From assembly GCF_003363135.1 (NCBI RefSeq), contig NZ_QRBB01000001.1, positions 1,896,501 through 1,960,500 of the forward strand: 64,000 nucleotides of DNA, read 5' to 3'. Positions 34,803 through 44,325 of this stretch are shown in pieces. The notes beneath the pieces were generated by a model that had not been told where the DNA came from, did no database searches, and worked only from the letters and a program-made list of their open reading frames with translations. The position numbers and the translations under genes were made by a program. Origin of the DNA: Alteriqipengyuania lutimaris. GTDB taxonomy: Bacteria; Pseudomonadota; Alphaproteobacteria; Sphingomonadales; Sphingomonadaceae. The stretch's first letter is position 1, and every line of letters begins with the position of its first letter.

Positions 34803-36203
34803 TCACCTTTCCTGAGCGGCTGGTGAGGGGGCGGGGCCGTGCGCTTCGCCCATCCGGCGAAGCGCGTCGACCTTGGCGTAGAGCGGCTGCCAATCGTCGC
34901 GTTGGTCGATCGCGGACCAGATGTTCTCGACCTCGTCGATCAGCATGCTCTGCGGTGCCCCCTCCTGCCAGTACGGGTGACCGGATGGTTCCGGCTCGTA
35001 ATCCGCGAAGATATCGCCAAGTTCCCCATTTGCGCCGCGACCGCCGCGGTGGGCATGGAAGAAGTCGTCCGGGCTCTGCGCGGTCTCGCGCATGTGCCGC
35101 TCGCACGCCGCGATCAGCGCGGCATCCTCCTGCTCGCCGCGCGGGGCCAGCCCCAGCCGCCACAGCCACCGGCGGCGCAGGTGCCTGCCATAGAGCTCAC
35201 CGAAGCGCTCAAGCGCACCTACAAGGCCCCGAGACGGTGCTACGAGCCGCAAGGCGGTGGCGAGCTGCGCACAGTTCCACCCGAGCGCTTCGGGCTGACG
35301 GCCGAAGGCATAGAGGCCGGCATGATCGAAATAGGCAGCGGTGAAGCCCGGCTCCCATTTCGGCAGCCAGCGCCACGGGCCATAGTCGAAACTCTCGCCC
35401 GAGACGTTCATGTTGTCGGTGTTGAGCACGCCGTGGACGAAGCCTGCGACCATCCAGCTGGCGGCAAGATCGGCCAGGCGCTCGACCACCTGGTGCAGCA
35501 ACTGCACTGCGGGATCGTCGCGGTCGGGCGCGTCTTCGGGCGGGGGCGGACCCGGAAATTGCGTGAGGCAGTAGTCGACCAGCGCGCGAATGTGATCGGC
35601 CTCGTCGTGGGCGAGCAGGCGCTGGAAGGTGCCGATGCGGATGTGGCCGTGGCTCAATCGGGTGAGCACGGCGGAGCGGGTGGGCGAGGGCTCGTCCCCG
35701 CGCACCAGCTGCTCGCCCGTCTCGACGATCGAGAATGTCCGGGAGGTATAGACGCCCTGCGCCTCGAGCATTTCGGTGGCGAGCAATTCTCGCACCGCGC
35801 CTTTCAGCGTCAGGCGACCGTCGGCGGTGCGGCTGTAGGGCGTGCGGCCCGAACCCTTGGTGCCCAGATCCAGCAGACGGCCCGTCTCGTCGCGCAGCTG
35901 TGCGAAGAGGAAGCCGCGCCCGTCGCCGATTTCGGGATTGTACACGCGGAACTGGTGCCCGTGGTAGCGCAGGGCCAGCGGTTGCGGCAGGTTGCCGGCA
36001 AGTGGCTCGAACCGCCCGAAATGCGCCAGCCATTGCTCGTCCGACAGACCGTCGAGCCCGATCGTCGCAGCCGCGCGCTCGTGACGCCATCGCAGATCGG
36101 TGCGCGGGAAGTCGGCGGGCTCGACCGGGTCGCCGAGCCAGTCGGCCAGTTCGAGGATCGGCTGTTCGGCTTCGCGTCGGTGCGGTTGCGGTTTTTCGTC
36201 CAT
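34803..36203 (-). CDS. selO: SelO/YdiU protein adenylyltransferase
   Basis: 466 residues of the pseudokinase-like SelO family, which transfers AMP to protein Ser, Thr or Tyr. Motifs: ALRYHGHQFRVYNPEIGDGR, LDLGTKGSGRTPYSR (nucleotide-binding lysine region), ATEMLEAQGVYTSRTFSIVE, and the metal-binding GVLNTDNMNVSGESFDYGPW. No C-terminal Cys or selenocysteine is seen, as in other bacterial forms that lack the redox pair. ATG 36203 was chosen as the start closest to the family N-terminus; an ATG at 36287 would overlap the divergent gene. Confidence 0.9.
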   Translation of the reverse strand: MDEKPQPHRREAEQPILELADWLGDPVEPADFPRTDLRWRHERAAATIGLDGLSDEQWLAHFGRFEPLAGNLPQPLALRYHGHQFRVYNPEIGDGRGFLFAQLRDETGRLLDLGTKGSGRTPYSRTADGRLTLKGAVRELLATEMLEAQGVYTSRTFSIVETGEQLVRGDEPSPTRSAVLTRLSHGHIRIGTFQRLLAHDEADHIRALVDYCLTQFPGPPPPEDAPDRDDPAVQLLHQVVERLADLAASWMVAGFVHGVLNTDNMNVSGESFDYGPWRWLPKWEPGFTAAYFDHAGLYAFGRQPEALGWNCAQLATALRLVAPSRGLVGALERFGELYGRHLRRRWLWRLGLAPRGEQEDAALIAACERHMRETAQSPDDFFHAHRGGRGANGELGDIFADYEPEPSGHPYWQEGAPQSMLIDEVENIWSAIDQRDDWQPLYAKVDALRRMGEAHGPAPSPAAQER

Positions 36204-36285
36204 CGCGGCAATAGTGGGCGCGCGCGAGCTTCCGCGCAACCGAACGACTATTGCCGGCCTTCGTGTCGGGGGCGAAAAGAGGGCC

Positions 36286-37173
36286 ATGGATCAGCGCTTT
36301 ACCGACGGTTTTTGGCACAGCGCCGACGGCCTGAAATTGCATTATCGCGACTACGAGGGCGGGGCGGAAGGCCGGCCGCCGATCCTGTGCATGCATGGTC
36401 TCACCCGCAACGTGCGCGATTTTGCGGGGGTGGCGGAGCGGCTCTCGCCCGCATGGCGCGTAATCGTGCCCGAAATGCGGGGACGGGGCGAAAGCGGCTA
36501 CGCCGACGACTCCTCGACCTACAATCCGGTCCAGTATGTCGAGGATGTCGAACGCCTGCTCGACGCGCTGAAGGTCGACCGCTTCGTTGCCATCGGCACC
36601 TCGCTCGGCGGGTTGATGACCATCCTGCTCTCGAGCAAGAACCCCGAGCGGATCGCAGGGGCCGTCCTCAACGATATCGGCCCCCAGATCGAGGAGGCCG
36701 GACTCGACAAGATCCGCACCTATGTTGGCCAGGGGCGCAGCTTCCCGACATGGATGCATGCCGCGCGCGCGCTCGAAGAAACGCATTCCGATGCCCATCC
36801 GACCTACGAGCTCGAGGACTGGCTCCAAGCGGCGAAGCGCACGATGGTGCTGGGCCAGAACGGGCGGATCAGTTTCGACTACGACATGGCGGTAGGCGAT
36901 GCCTTCCGCGAAGCCGACGACGGGGGCGGGGCGCCGGCGGCGAACCTGTGGGTCGCCTTCGAATCGCTCGGCGACACGCCGTTGCTGCTGGTGCGCGGCG
37001 CGCTTTCCAACCTGCTGTCCGAGGAAACGGTGCGCCAGATGAAGGCGCGCAATCGCGACATGGAGGTCGTGGTCGTGCCCGATACCGGCCATGCCCCGAC
37101 GCTCGAAGAGCCCGAGGCTATTGCCGCGATCGATACGCTGCTGGCCAAGGTCAGGGCACAGGAAACCGTCTGA
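36286..37173 (+). CDS. Alpha/beta-fold hydrolase
   Basis: 295 residues. The fold is shown by LCMHGLTRNVRDFAGVAERL (oxyanion HG), VIVPEMRGRGESGYADD, the nucleophile elbow FVAIGTSLGGLMTIL (GTSLGG), and the His in VVVPDTGHAPTLEEPEA; an acidic partner is likely near LLVRGALSNLLSEETV. Substrate unknown, with lactone or ester hydrolysis most likely. Its stop shares one base with the ATG of the glycosyltransferase gene. Confidence 0.85.
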   Translation: MDQRFTDGFWHSADGLKLHYRDYEGGAEGRPPILCMHGLTRNVRDFAGVAERLSPAWRVIVPEMRGRGESGYADDSSTYNPVQYVEDVERLLDALKVDRFVAIGTSLGGLMTILLSSKNPERIAGAVLNDIGPQIEEAGLDKIRTYVGQGRSFPTWMHAARALEETHSDAHPTYELEDWLQAAKRTMVLGQNGRISFDYDMAVGDAFREADDGGGAPAANLWVAFESLGDTPLLLVRGALSNLLSEETVRQMKARNRDMEVVVVPDTGHAPTLEEPEAIAAIDTLLAKVRAQETV

Positions 37174-38345
37174 TGTCGGACAAGCCGGGCGCGAGTGCAG
37201 CACCGCGCGTGCTCCATCTGCATTCGACCTTCGCGGCCGGAGGCAAGGAGCTGCGCAGCGTCCAGCTGATCAACGCCTTCGGTTCGAAGCTGGCACACGC
37301 GATCGTGTCCGCCGATCCCAACAATTACGGTGCGGCCGCGCATATCGCGAAGGGCCGCGACGTGCGCTACCCGCGCGATTTTCCGTCGCTGAAGGGCAAG
37401 CCCTGGCCGGGCAGGCTTCACGCTCTGGCGAGGGCGATGAAACCCTACGATCTGGTCCTGACCTATAATTGGGGCGCGATGGATGCGGTGATGGCGCATA
37501 CCCTGTTCAAGGACGCGCTCCAGCTGCCGCCGCTGATCCATCACGAGGATGGCTTCAACGAGGACGAGCAGAACCGGCTCAAGACCTCGCGCAACTGGTA
37601 TCGCCGGATCGCGCTGGGCAAGGCGAACGGGCTCGTGGTTCCGTCCGAAGTGCTCGAAGGCATCGCGCTGGAAACCTGGCAGCAGCCGATTGGGCGGGTG
37701 AAGCATATCCCCAACGGCATCGATACGAAGGCGTTCACCGCGAACCCGAAGCCCGACGCCTTGCGCGGCGTCATCAAGCACGAAGGCGAACGCTGGGTCG
37801 GCACGCTCGCGGGATTGCGGCCGGTCAAGAACCTCTCCGCGCTGATCCGCGCCGTGGCGACGCTGCCCGAGGAATGGCAGCTGGTCATCGTGGGCGAGGG
37901 GCCGGAGGGCGAGCGGCTGCGCGATGCCGCCGAGGCGGCCGAAATCTCGCACCGCGTCCACATGCCCGGCTTCGTGGCCAATCCGCAGCGCTATATCGGC
38001 CTGTTCGATATCTTCGCGCTTTCTTCGCTGTCCGAGCAGTTTCCGCTGTCGGTGGTCGAGGCGATGGCGGCGGGACTGCCGGTCGCCGCGCCTGCCGTGG
38101 GCGATATTGCGGCGATGGTGTCGGAAGAGAATGCGCGTTTCATCGTGCCGCCCGGGAGCGAGGCGGCGCTCGCCGAGGCGCTCGATGTGCTGGCGCAGGA
38201 TGCCGACGCGCGCGGCGCGGTGGGCGAGGCCAATCGCGTGAAGGCGCGCGCCAGCTTCGACGAGGCCAAGATGATCGCGACCTACCGCCGGTTGTACGAC
38301 AGTGCGCTGGGCGGCGGCGTCCTCGGTAGCGGCACGCCGCGTTGA
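37173..38345 (+). CDS. Group 1 (GT4-like) glycosyltransferase
   Basis: 390 residues with the GT-B fold. The N-terminal domain starts RVLHLHSTFAAGGKELRSVQ, the C-terminal domain shows KHIPNGIDTKAFTANPKP, VGTLAGLRPVKNLSALIRAV, VIVGEGPEGERLRDAAEAAE and the nucleotide-sugar site FALSSLSEQFPLSVVEAMAA (EQFPLSVVEAMA, an EX7E-type motif). Probably builds a surface polysaccharide or glycolipid; no other glycan genes are adjacent. Coupled to the hydrolase gene upstream. Confidence 0.88.
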   Translation: MSDKPGASAAPRVLHLHSTFAAGGKELRSVQLINAFGSKLAHAIVSADPNNYGAAAHIAKGRDVRYPRDFPSLKGKPWPGRLHALARAMKPYDLVLTYNWGAMDAVMAHTLFKDALQLPPLIHHEDGFNEDEQNRLKTSRNWYRRIALGKANGLVVPSEVLEGIALETWQQPIGRVKHIPNGIDTKAFTANPKPDALRGVIKHEGERWVGTLAGLRPVKNLSALIRAVATLPEEWQLVIVGEGPEGERLRDAAEAAEISHRVHMPGFVANPQRYIGLFDIFALSSLSEQFPLSVVEAMAAGLPVAAPAVGDIAAMVSEENARFIVPPGSEAALAEALDVLAQDADARGAVGEANRVKARASFDEAKMIATYRRLYDSALGGGVLGSGTPR

Positions 38346-38473
38346 GCCGCGCCCGGGGCCTTTCATTGGGCGTTCACCCGCGCCCGTGTTCAAGAGCCTC
38401 CTATTGAACTCAGCGCGCCATGGTTTAAAGACCCGGCCCGATCCCGGCAGTTTTTAGAGAAAGTCCCTCAGGC

Positions 38474-39268
38474 GTGGCCCTGTTACCCAACCGCGACGGT
38501 GCGAAAGCCGAAGACCGCAAGGCCAAAACCCAGGCCGCCCAGGACGATGCGCTCTTGCGCGAGGTCGACGATGCGGTTCGTACGGACCAATATCGCCACA
38601 TCTGGACCAACTACGGGCTCTACATCATCGGCGCGATCGTGCTGGCCCTGGTCGCATTCGCGGCCATCCTGTTTTTCAGCAACAGCGGCGAAGGCGACCG
38701 CGAGCGTGATTCCGAAGTGCTCGTGACCGCGCTCGACCAGCTCGAGGCCGGCAATATCGAGGAAGCCGATGCGCGCCTCGCCCCGCTGGCCGAGGATGGC
38801 GACGGGGGCGCACAGGCGCAGGCGCAGATGCTGCGCGGCGGGATCGCGCTGGAGGAAGGGCGCCGGGAAGACGCCGCCACCTTCTTCGAACAGGTCGCCG
38901 CGAACGACGATGCGCCCGAGCCGATCCGCGATCTGGCAGAACTGCGCGCAGTCGTGGCAAGTTACGATTCGCTCGAACCGTCGGAAGTCATCCGGCGGCT
39001 GACGCCGCTCGCCCAGCAAGGCGAGCCCTATTACGGCAGCGCCGGAGAGATCCTGGCGATGGCCTATCTCGATGCGGGCGACGAAGACAAGGCGGGCGAA
39101 CTTTTCGCGCAGATCGCGAAGAGCGACGAGGTCCCCGAAACGATCCGGGGCCGCGCGCGCCAGATGGCGAGCGTGCTCGGTATCGACGCGGTCGGCGATG
39201 TCGACGAGCTGATCGAAAGCATGCGCGCGTCTTCCGCGGCGCGGACGCTCGGCCGCCAGCAGCAATAA
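38474..39268 (+). CDS. YfgM-like TPR membrane protein
   Basis: 264 residues from a GTG at 38474 (AGAGAAAG about 11 bases upstream). A cytoplasmic N-terminus (AALLREVDDAVRTDQYRHIW) precedes one helix (YGLYIIGAIVLALVAFAAIL); the periplasmic part contains TPR-like helices with EAGNIEEADARLAPLAEDG and YGSAGEILAMAYLDAGDEDK. The arrangement next to bamB matches YfgM of other proteobacteria, which helps outer-membrane protein folding with PpiD and SecYEG. Function by analogy only. Confidence 0.82.
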   Translation: MALLPNRDGAKAEDRKAKTQAAQDDALLREVDDAVRTDQYRHIWTNYGLYIIGAIVLALVAFAAILFFSNSGEGDRERDSEVLVTALDQLEAGNIEEADARLAPLAEDGDGGAQAQAQMLRGGIALEEGRREDAATFFEQVAANDDAPEPIRDLAELRAVVASYDSLEPSEVIRRLTPLAQQGEPYYGSAGEILAMAYLDAGDEDKAGELFAQIAKSDEVPETIRGRARQMASVLGIDAVGDVDELIESMRASSAARTLGRQQQ

Positions 39269-39288
39269 CGATAACGACAAGAGACCAG

Positions 39289-40656
39289 ATGCCCATGATG
39301 GCCAATTTCCGGAAGACGACCTTGCGAGCCAAGGGCGCGATCCCGCTTCTCCTGACGGCGCTCGTCGTGACGGGCTGTTCCGGAGGGCTGTTCGGCGGCG
39401 GCGGCGACAAGAATGTCACTCCCACGGTTGGCAATCGCGTGCCCGTCCTCTCGCGTGTCGAAAGCGGCGCGAGCGTGGATCCCGCGCTCGCAGGCGTTTC
39501 GGTCGTGTTGCCTCCGGCGCGCGTCAACTCGGACTGGGCGATGGCCGGCAGTACGCCGAGCAACAGCTATGGCCACTTGGCGCTTGGCGCCAATCCGACC
39601 CAGGCATGGTCGGTGCAAATCGAAGGGTCGAGCAGCAGCCGCAGGCTTGGCGCTGCGCCGATCGTCGCGGACGGAACGCTTTACACAATCGATACCGCAG
39701 GCACGATCCACGCGCTGGATGCGGAAACCGGTGCGCGTATCTGGGAATACCGCGCGGATATCGCGTCCGACCTGCGCGGTGCCGCCTTCGGTGGCGGGCT
39801 GGCAGTTGCGGGGAACCGCCTGTTCGCGAGCGGCGGCACGGGCAAGGTCGTGGCGCTCGATACCGCCAACGGAGCCGAAATCTGGTCCGCGACCCCCGCA
39901 GGCCCGCTGCGCGATTCGCCCACGCTCGCCTTCAACCTCGTGCTGGTGGTGACGCAGGACAACCGCATCATCGCGCTCGACCAGAGCGACGGCAGCATCT
40001 CGTGGCAGGAATCGGGCTCGGTCGCGCAGGCCGGCGTGTTCGGCATCGCGTCGCCAGCCGCCGGGCAGGGTACGGTGGTGGCCGGATACAGCTCGGGCGA
40101 ACTGGTCGCCTACCGTTACGAGAACGGCCGCGTGCTGTGGTCCGACGCGCTTGCGCGCACCTCGATCTCGACCGAAGTCGGCAGCATTTCGGATATCGAT
40201 GCCGATCCGATCATCCAGGATGGCCGCGTCTATGCGCTGGGCCAGGGCGGGCGCATGGCCGCATACGAACTGGTCACCGGGCAGCGTATCTGGGAACTCA
40301 ACCTCTCGGGCATTTCGACCCCCGCGCTGGCGGGCGAGTGGCTGTTCACGCTGACCAGCGATGCGCGCATGCTCGCGATCGCGCGCGCCACGGGCAAGGT
40401 CCGCTGGATCACGCAGCTGGCGCGTTACCGCAACGAGGAAAAGCGCAAGAACCCGATCTTCTGGACCGGGCCGGTGCTCGCCAGCAACATGCTCTACGTG
40501 GCGAATTCGCGCGGTGAGCTGTGGCAGCTGAGCACGGGCGAAGGCTCCGCAAGCCTGCTCGCGGAACTCGACGATCCGGTCAGCCTGCCGCCGATCGTGG
40601 TCAACAATACGCTCTACGTGCTCGACGATGGCGGAACGATCACCGCGTTCCGGTAA
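39289..40656 (+). CDS. bamB: BamB-like outer-membrane assembly lipoprotein (PQQ-repeat propeller)
   Basis: 455 residues. The signal peptide ends in a lipobox LVVTGCSG (Cys near residue 30). The rest is a beta-propeller with repeated PQQ-type blades, for example TLYTIDTAGTIHALDAETGA, RIWEYRADIASDLRG, GTGKVVALDTANGAEIW and TGQRIWELNLSG. BamB is an accessory lipoprotein of the BAM complex that inserts outer-membrane beta-barrels. It lies 20 bases after the YfgM-like gene, the usual order, but the der GTPase gene that often follows is absent here. Confidence 0.9.
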   Translation: MPMMANFRKTTLRAKGAIPLLLTALVVTGCSGGLFGGGGDKNVTPTVGNRVPVLSRVESGASVDPALAGVSVVLPPARVNSDWAMAGSTPSNSYGHLALGANPTQAWSVQIEGSSSSRRLGAAPIVADGTLYTIDTAGTIHALDAETGARIWEYRADIASDLRGAAFGGGLAVAGNRLFASGGTGKVVALDTANGAEIWSATPAGPLRDSPTLAFNLVLVVTQDNRIIALDQSDGSISWQESGSVAQAGVFGIASPAAGQGTVVAGYSSGELVAYRYENGRVLWSDALARTSISTEVGSISDIDADPIIQDGRVYALGQGGRMAAYELVTGQRIWELNLSGISTPALAGEWLFTLTSDARMLAIARATGKVRWITQLARYRNEEKRKNPIFWTGPVLASNMLYVANSRGELWQLSTGEGSASLLAELDDPVSLPPIVVNNTLYVLDDGGTITAFR

Positions 40657-40723
40657 GGTCCGGTATTCCGCCGCACCGGCGGCGTTACCGGGCATTTAAC
40701 CCTTTGCAGCCTATGGCGGCGTC

Positions 40724-42088
40724 ATGCGCGACGCCGCCATCACGACCGACACGGACCGGGAGGCACCCCGCAGCGATGTGTCTGCGGGTGTGGGCCTTAT
40801 CGGGCTGGCCGGACTTGTCGGCTGGATCGTCTTCTGCCGCGCCTTTCCGGAGATATCGGCCGCCCTCGATCTGCCGGGGCCGCGCGCCCGGCTCGACGGG
40901 CCATACGCCGCGCTGTGCGGTCTTGCGGCGAGCGGCGTGCCGATGGTCCTCTGGTCCGTCTTCGTCGACAAGGTCCATCGCAATCCCTCCACCGGATTGA
41001 CCTGGAGCAAGCTCGCCGATCCCGACAGCACCCGCTCGATCTCGCTGACCAAGCTGACCGGCCTGTGGGCGACATGGGCCGTGCTCGCCGCGTTCTATTG
41101 CATCGCGCGCTGGTACTGGGACGGGCAGTACCTCTTCGCCATGGAGGTGCTCGGCTATCTGGCGGTGCCCGCGCTCGTCCTGTCGGTGCCCTACGTCTTC
41201 TGGCTCGACCGGAAGATGGACGACCCGCGCGACGGCAGCTGGCATTTCGGCGCCTTCCTGCTCGCGCGCGAACGCTGGGATCGCGGAAAGGTGATCGGCC
41301 ACTGGCGGGCGTGGATCATCAAGGGGTTCTTCGGCGCTTTCATGATCTCGATCCTGCCCGGCGGTTTTGCCGCCGTGGTCAACGCCGACCCGGGCGACCT
41401 TGCGACGCAGCCCGGCGCGCTGGCGGTCGCGATGATCGAGCTGCTGTTCGTGATCGACGTGCAGATCGGCACGGTGGGCTACCTGATGACGCTGCGCCCG
41501 CTCGACAGCCATATCCGCAGTGGCAATCCCTTCCTCGCCGGGTGGCTTGCCGCGCTGGTGTGCTATCCGCCGTTCGTTCACGGTATCATGAATGCGGGCG
41601 GGTTGCTGGCCTACGAAACCAATGCGCCCGGCTGGCGACACTGGCTGGCGGACAGTCCGCTGATCCTCTCGCTCTGGAGTGGCTGGCTGGTGATGCTGAC
41701 CGGGGTGTACGCCTGGGCGACGGTGGCCTTCGGCCTGCGATTCTCCAATCTCACCTATCGCGGAGTGATCACGCACGGGCCTTACCGCTTCACGCGCCAC
41801 CCGGCCTACCTCTCCAAGAACCTCTTCTGGTGGAGCGCGGCGCTACCCTTTCTCGTGACCGATGGCGGTCCGGTGGAGGCGCTGCGCAACTGCATCGGCC
41901 TCGCCCTGGTCTCGTCGATCTATTACTGGCGCGCCCGGACCGAAGAGGCGCATCTGCTCAGGGAAGATGCGAAATACGTCGAATACCATGCATGGATGGC
42001 GCGCAACGGCGTGATTACCGCTCCGCTCGCCGCGCTGGGTCGCGCCGTCACGCGCAGCCGGAGCCAGGGATTGCAGCCCGCCGAGTAA
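40724..42088 (+). CDS. Large ICMT/PEMT-like membrane methyltransferase
   Basis: 454 residues, about ten membrane helices. The C-terminal quarter has the isoprenylcysteine/phospholipid methyltransferase signature: GVITHGPYRFTRHPAYLSKN (GPY.xxRHPxY), then YYWRARTEEAHLLREDAKYV (RxxxEE with the SAM-binding Glu pair) and YHAWMARNG. The long N-terminal helical part of about 300 residues is not seen in the classic short members. The substrate may be a membrane lipid or protein; it cannot be defined here. Independent of bamB, 67 bases upstream. Confidence 0.8.
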   Translation: MRDAAITTDTDREAPRSDVSAGVGLIGLAGLVGWIVFCRAFPEISAALDLPGPRARLDGPYAALCGLAASGVPMVLWSVFVDKVHRNPSTGLTWSKLADPDSTRSISLTKLTGLWATWAVLAAFYCIARWYWDGQYLFAMEVLGYLAVPALVLSVPYVFWLDRKMDDPRDGSWHFGAFLLARERWDRGKVIGHWRAWIIKGFFGAFMISILPGGFAAVVNADPGDLATQPGALAVAMIELLFVIDVQIGTVGYLMTLRPLDSHIRSGNPFLAGWLAALVCYPPFVHGIMNAGGLLAYETNAPGWRHWLADSPLILSLWSGWLVMLTGVYAWATVAFGLRFSNLTYRGVITHGPYRFTRHPAYLSKNLFWWSAALPFLVTDGGPVEALRNCIGLALVSSIYYWRARTEEAHLLREDAKYVEYHAWMARNGVITAPLAALGRAVTRSRSQGLQPAE

Positions 42089-42105
42089 CCGCGCGCTTGG
42101 CGACG

Positions 42106-43476
42106 TCAGAAGCTGTACTTGTAGACCCGCGAGATATCGCCGCCCCATTCGCCGTGATAGCGATCGAGCATGCGCTGCGCGGGGGACTTGCCGCTTTCGA
42201 CGATCTCTTCCAGCGTCTGGAGAAACCCGGTCTCATTGTCGCCGCTGGTGTTGAGGCGCGCGCGGGCGGTGAGTCCCGATTTCGCGATGGCAAGCACGTC
42301 GCGGCCGAGATCCTGCAGGTTGCGCCCGCCGGGCACACTGGCGGCGAGCCCCTCCTTGGGGACGGCATTGCGCAGGTTTTCGCGCTCTTCCATCGACCAG
42401 TCCTTGACCAGGTCCCATGCCGCGTCGAGCGCGCCCTGATCGTATAGCAGGCCGACCCACAGCGCGGGCAAGGCGCAGATCCGGCTCCACGGTCCGCCAT
42501 CGGCACCGCGCATTTCGAGGAAGCTCTTCAGGCGCACCTCGGGGAAGGCGGTGGAGAGATGATCCCACCAGTCGCTCTGCGTCGGGCGCTCGCCCGGCAG
42601 GATCGACAGCTTGCCCTCGAGGAAGTCGCGGAAGCTGAGGCCAGCCGCGTCGAGATACTTGCCATCGCGGAAGACGAAATACATCGGCACGTCGAGCATG
42701 TAGTCGACCCACGCCTCGTACCCGAAGCCTTCGTCGAACACGAAGGGCAGCATGCCGGTGCGGTGCGGGTCGGTGTCCGACCAGATATGGCTGCGATAGC
42801 TGAGATAGCCGTTGGGCTTGCCTTCGGTGAAAGGCGAGTTGGCGAACAGCGCGGTGGCGAGCGGCTGCAGCGCGAGGCCGACGCGGAATTTCTGCGCCAT
42901 GTCGGCTTCGGAGCCGTAGTCGAGATTGACTTGGATCGTGCAGGTGCGCAGCATCATGTCGAGCCCGAGGTTGCCGACGCGCGGCATGTGCCGGGCCATG
43001 ATGTCGTAGCGGCCCTTGGGCATCATCGGCAGCTCTTCGCGGGTCTTGTCCGGCCACATGCCGAGACCGAGGAAACCGACTCCGCGGCGCTCGCCGACTT
43101 CCTTCACCTGGGCCAAGTGCCGCCCCGCCTCGTTGCAGGTCTCGTGCAGGTTTTCGAGCGGTGCGCCCGACAGTTCGAGCTGGCCGGCAGGTTCCAGGCT
43201 GACCGTGCCGTCGTCGCCCGACATCGCGATGACCTTGCCGCCCTCTTCGACCGGTCGCCAGCCGAAATCCTGCAACGACAGGAGGATATCGCGAATGCCT
43301 CCCTCTTCGTCGTAGCTTGGCGCGTGGTGATCGCCGCGCTTGTAGACCAGCTTTTCGTGTTCGGTGCCGATTCGCCAGTCCGCCTTGGGCTTTTCGCCAT
43401 TCTGCATCGGCGCGACCAGCTGGTCGCGGCTTTCGATCACGGGATCTTCGGTGCTCGATGCGTTGCGCGTGCTCAT
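42106..43476 (-). CDS. gshA: Glutamate-cysteine ligase (plant/alphaproteobacterial type)
   Basis: Makes gamma-glutamylcysteine, the first step of glutathione synthesis. 456 residues with ADWRIGTEHEKLVYKRGDHH, VSLEPAGQLELSGAPLENLH (the substrate-binding Glu region), GVGFLGLGMWPDK, MARHMPRVGNLGLDMMLRTC and LFANSPFTEGKPNGYLSYRS. This is the GCS2 class found in plants and alphaproteobacteria, unrelated in sequence to E. coli GshA. It follows rsmE on the minus strand, a common alphaproteobacterial order; no other rsmE partner is needed for function. Confidence 0.95.
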   Translation of the reverse strand: MSTRNASSTEDPVIESRDQLVAPMQNGEKPKADWRIGTEHEKLVYKRGDHHAPSYDEEGGIRDILLSLQDFGWRPVEEGGKVIAMSGDDGTVSLEPAGQLELSGAPLENLHETCNEAGRHLAQVKEVGERRGVGFLGLGMWPDKTREELPMMPKGRYDIMARHMPRVGNLGLDMMLRTCTIQVNLDYGSEADMAQKFRVGLALQPLATALFANSPFTEGKPNGYLSYRSHIWSDTDPHRTGMLPFVFDEGFGYEAWVDYMLDVPMYFVFRDGKYLDAAGLSFRDFLEGKLSILPGERPTQSDWWDHLSTAFPEVRLKSFLEMRGADGGPWSRICALPALWVGLLYDQGALDAAWDLVKDWSMEERENLRNAVPKEGLAASVPGGRNLQDLGRDVLAIAKSGLTARARLNTSGDNETGFLQTLEEIVESGKSPAQRMLDRYHGEWGGDISRVYKYSF

Positions 43477-43517
43477 TGCGGTGGCGATAGGAAACGCATC
43501 GGGCCGAGGGAAGATAT

Positions 43518-44285
43518 TTATTCTTTGCTGCCCGACACGCTTTTCCAGTCGCCCGCCTGGGCCATCCAGACCGAAAGGGCGGCAATGGTGGCGGTCTCGC
43601 CGCGCAGGATACGCAGGCCGAGAGAGATCGGAACGGCCTGCGGTAGCGCGCGAATGGCCTGGCGTTCGGCATCGTCGAAGCCGCCTTCGGGGCCGATCAG
43701 GATCGCAGCGGGTCCCTCATGGGCAGCAAAAGCGGCACCGGCTGCCCGTCCGCCTTCTTCGTCGGCAAAGAATAGCGCGCGGTCATCCGGCCAATCGGCA
43801 AGCAGCGCGTCGAGCTTCTGCGGATCGGAGAGTGCGGGCAGCGCGGTGCGCGCGCATTGCTCGGCCGCTTCGGTCACGATCGTTTTCGCGCGCTCCGGAT
43901 TGAGCTTGTCCGCCACACAGCGTCGCGTGATGACCGGATAGATAGCTGCAACGCCCAGTTCGGTCGCCTTCTCCAGTGCCAGGTCGAAGCGGTCTTTCTT
44001 GAGGAGGGCAGGGCACAGCCACAGGTCTGGCACTGCTTCGCGGGGGCGCAGCCGTTCGACCACGGTCACATCGACCCGCCGCTTTTCCACTTGCCCGACC
44101 CGTGCGGCCCATTCGCCGGTCATGTCGTCGCACAGGATCACGGTATCGCCCGGCGACACGCGCATGACCTTGCCGAGGTAGTGTGCGCGATTGCCGTCGA
44201 GGGCGAGAGGAAGGCCCTCGCCAAGCTCGTCTTCGACGAACAGGCGCGGCGCGCTTTTCGGGGGCCAGGCGGGGGTTGCGGGCAT
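43518..44285 (-). CDS. rsmE: 16S rRNA (uracil1498-N3)-methyltransferase RsmE
   Basis: 255 residues. A PUA-like N-terminus (RAHYLGKVMRVSPGDTVILC) is followed by a SPOUT (trefoil-knot) methyltransferase: LWLCPALLKKDRFDLALEKA, ATELGVAAIYPVITRRCV, EAAEQCARTALP, and the knot AAILIGPEGGFDDAERQAI with SLGLRILRGETATIAALSVW. Methylates U1498 of 16S rRNA. ATG 44285 was chosen; the frame upstream overlaps the start region of ubiA on the other strand. Confidence 0.95.
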   Translation of the reverse strand: MPATPAWPPKSAPRLFVEDELGEGLPLALDGNRAHYLGKVMRVSPGDTVILCDDMTGEWAARVGQVEKRRVDVTVVERLRPREAVPDLWLCPALLKKDRFDLALEKATELGVAAIYPVITRRCVADKLNPERAKTIVTEAAEQCARTALPALSDPQKLDALLADWPDDRALFFADEEGGRAAGAAFAAHEGPAAILIGPEGGFDDAERQAIRALPQAVPISLGLRILRGETATIAALSVWMAQAGDWKSVSGSKE

Positions 44286-44325
44286 GGCTGGGCAGGTGGC
44301 ACGCGGCGCGCTAGGGAGCAAGTCC

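Noticed and set aside
34839..38345. An 1168-codon plus-strand frame and a 1024-codon frame at 32270-35344
   Set aside because: They cross selO, the dehydrogenase and rarD on the opposite strand and run into real genes in other frames. Low-complexity composition and no recognisable domain.
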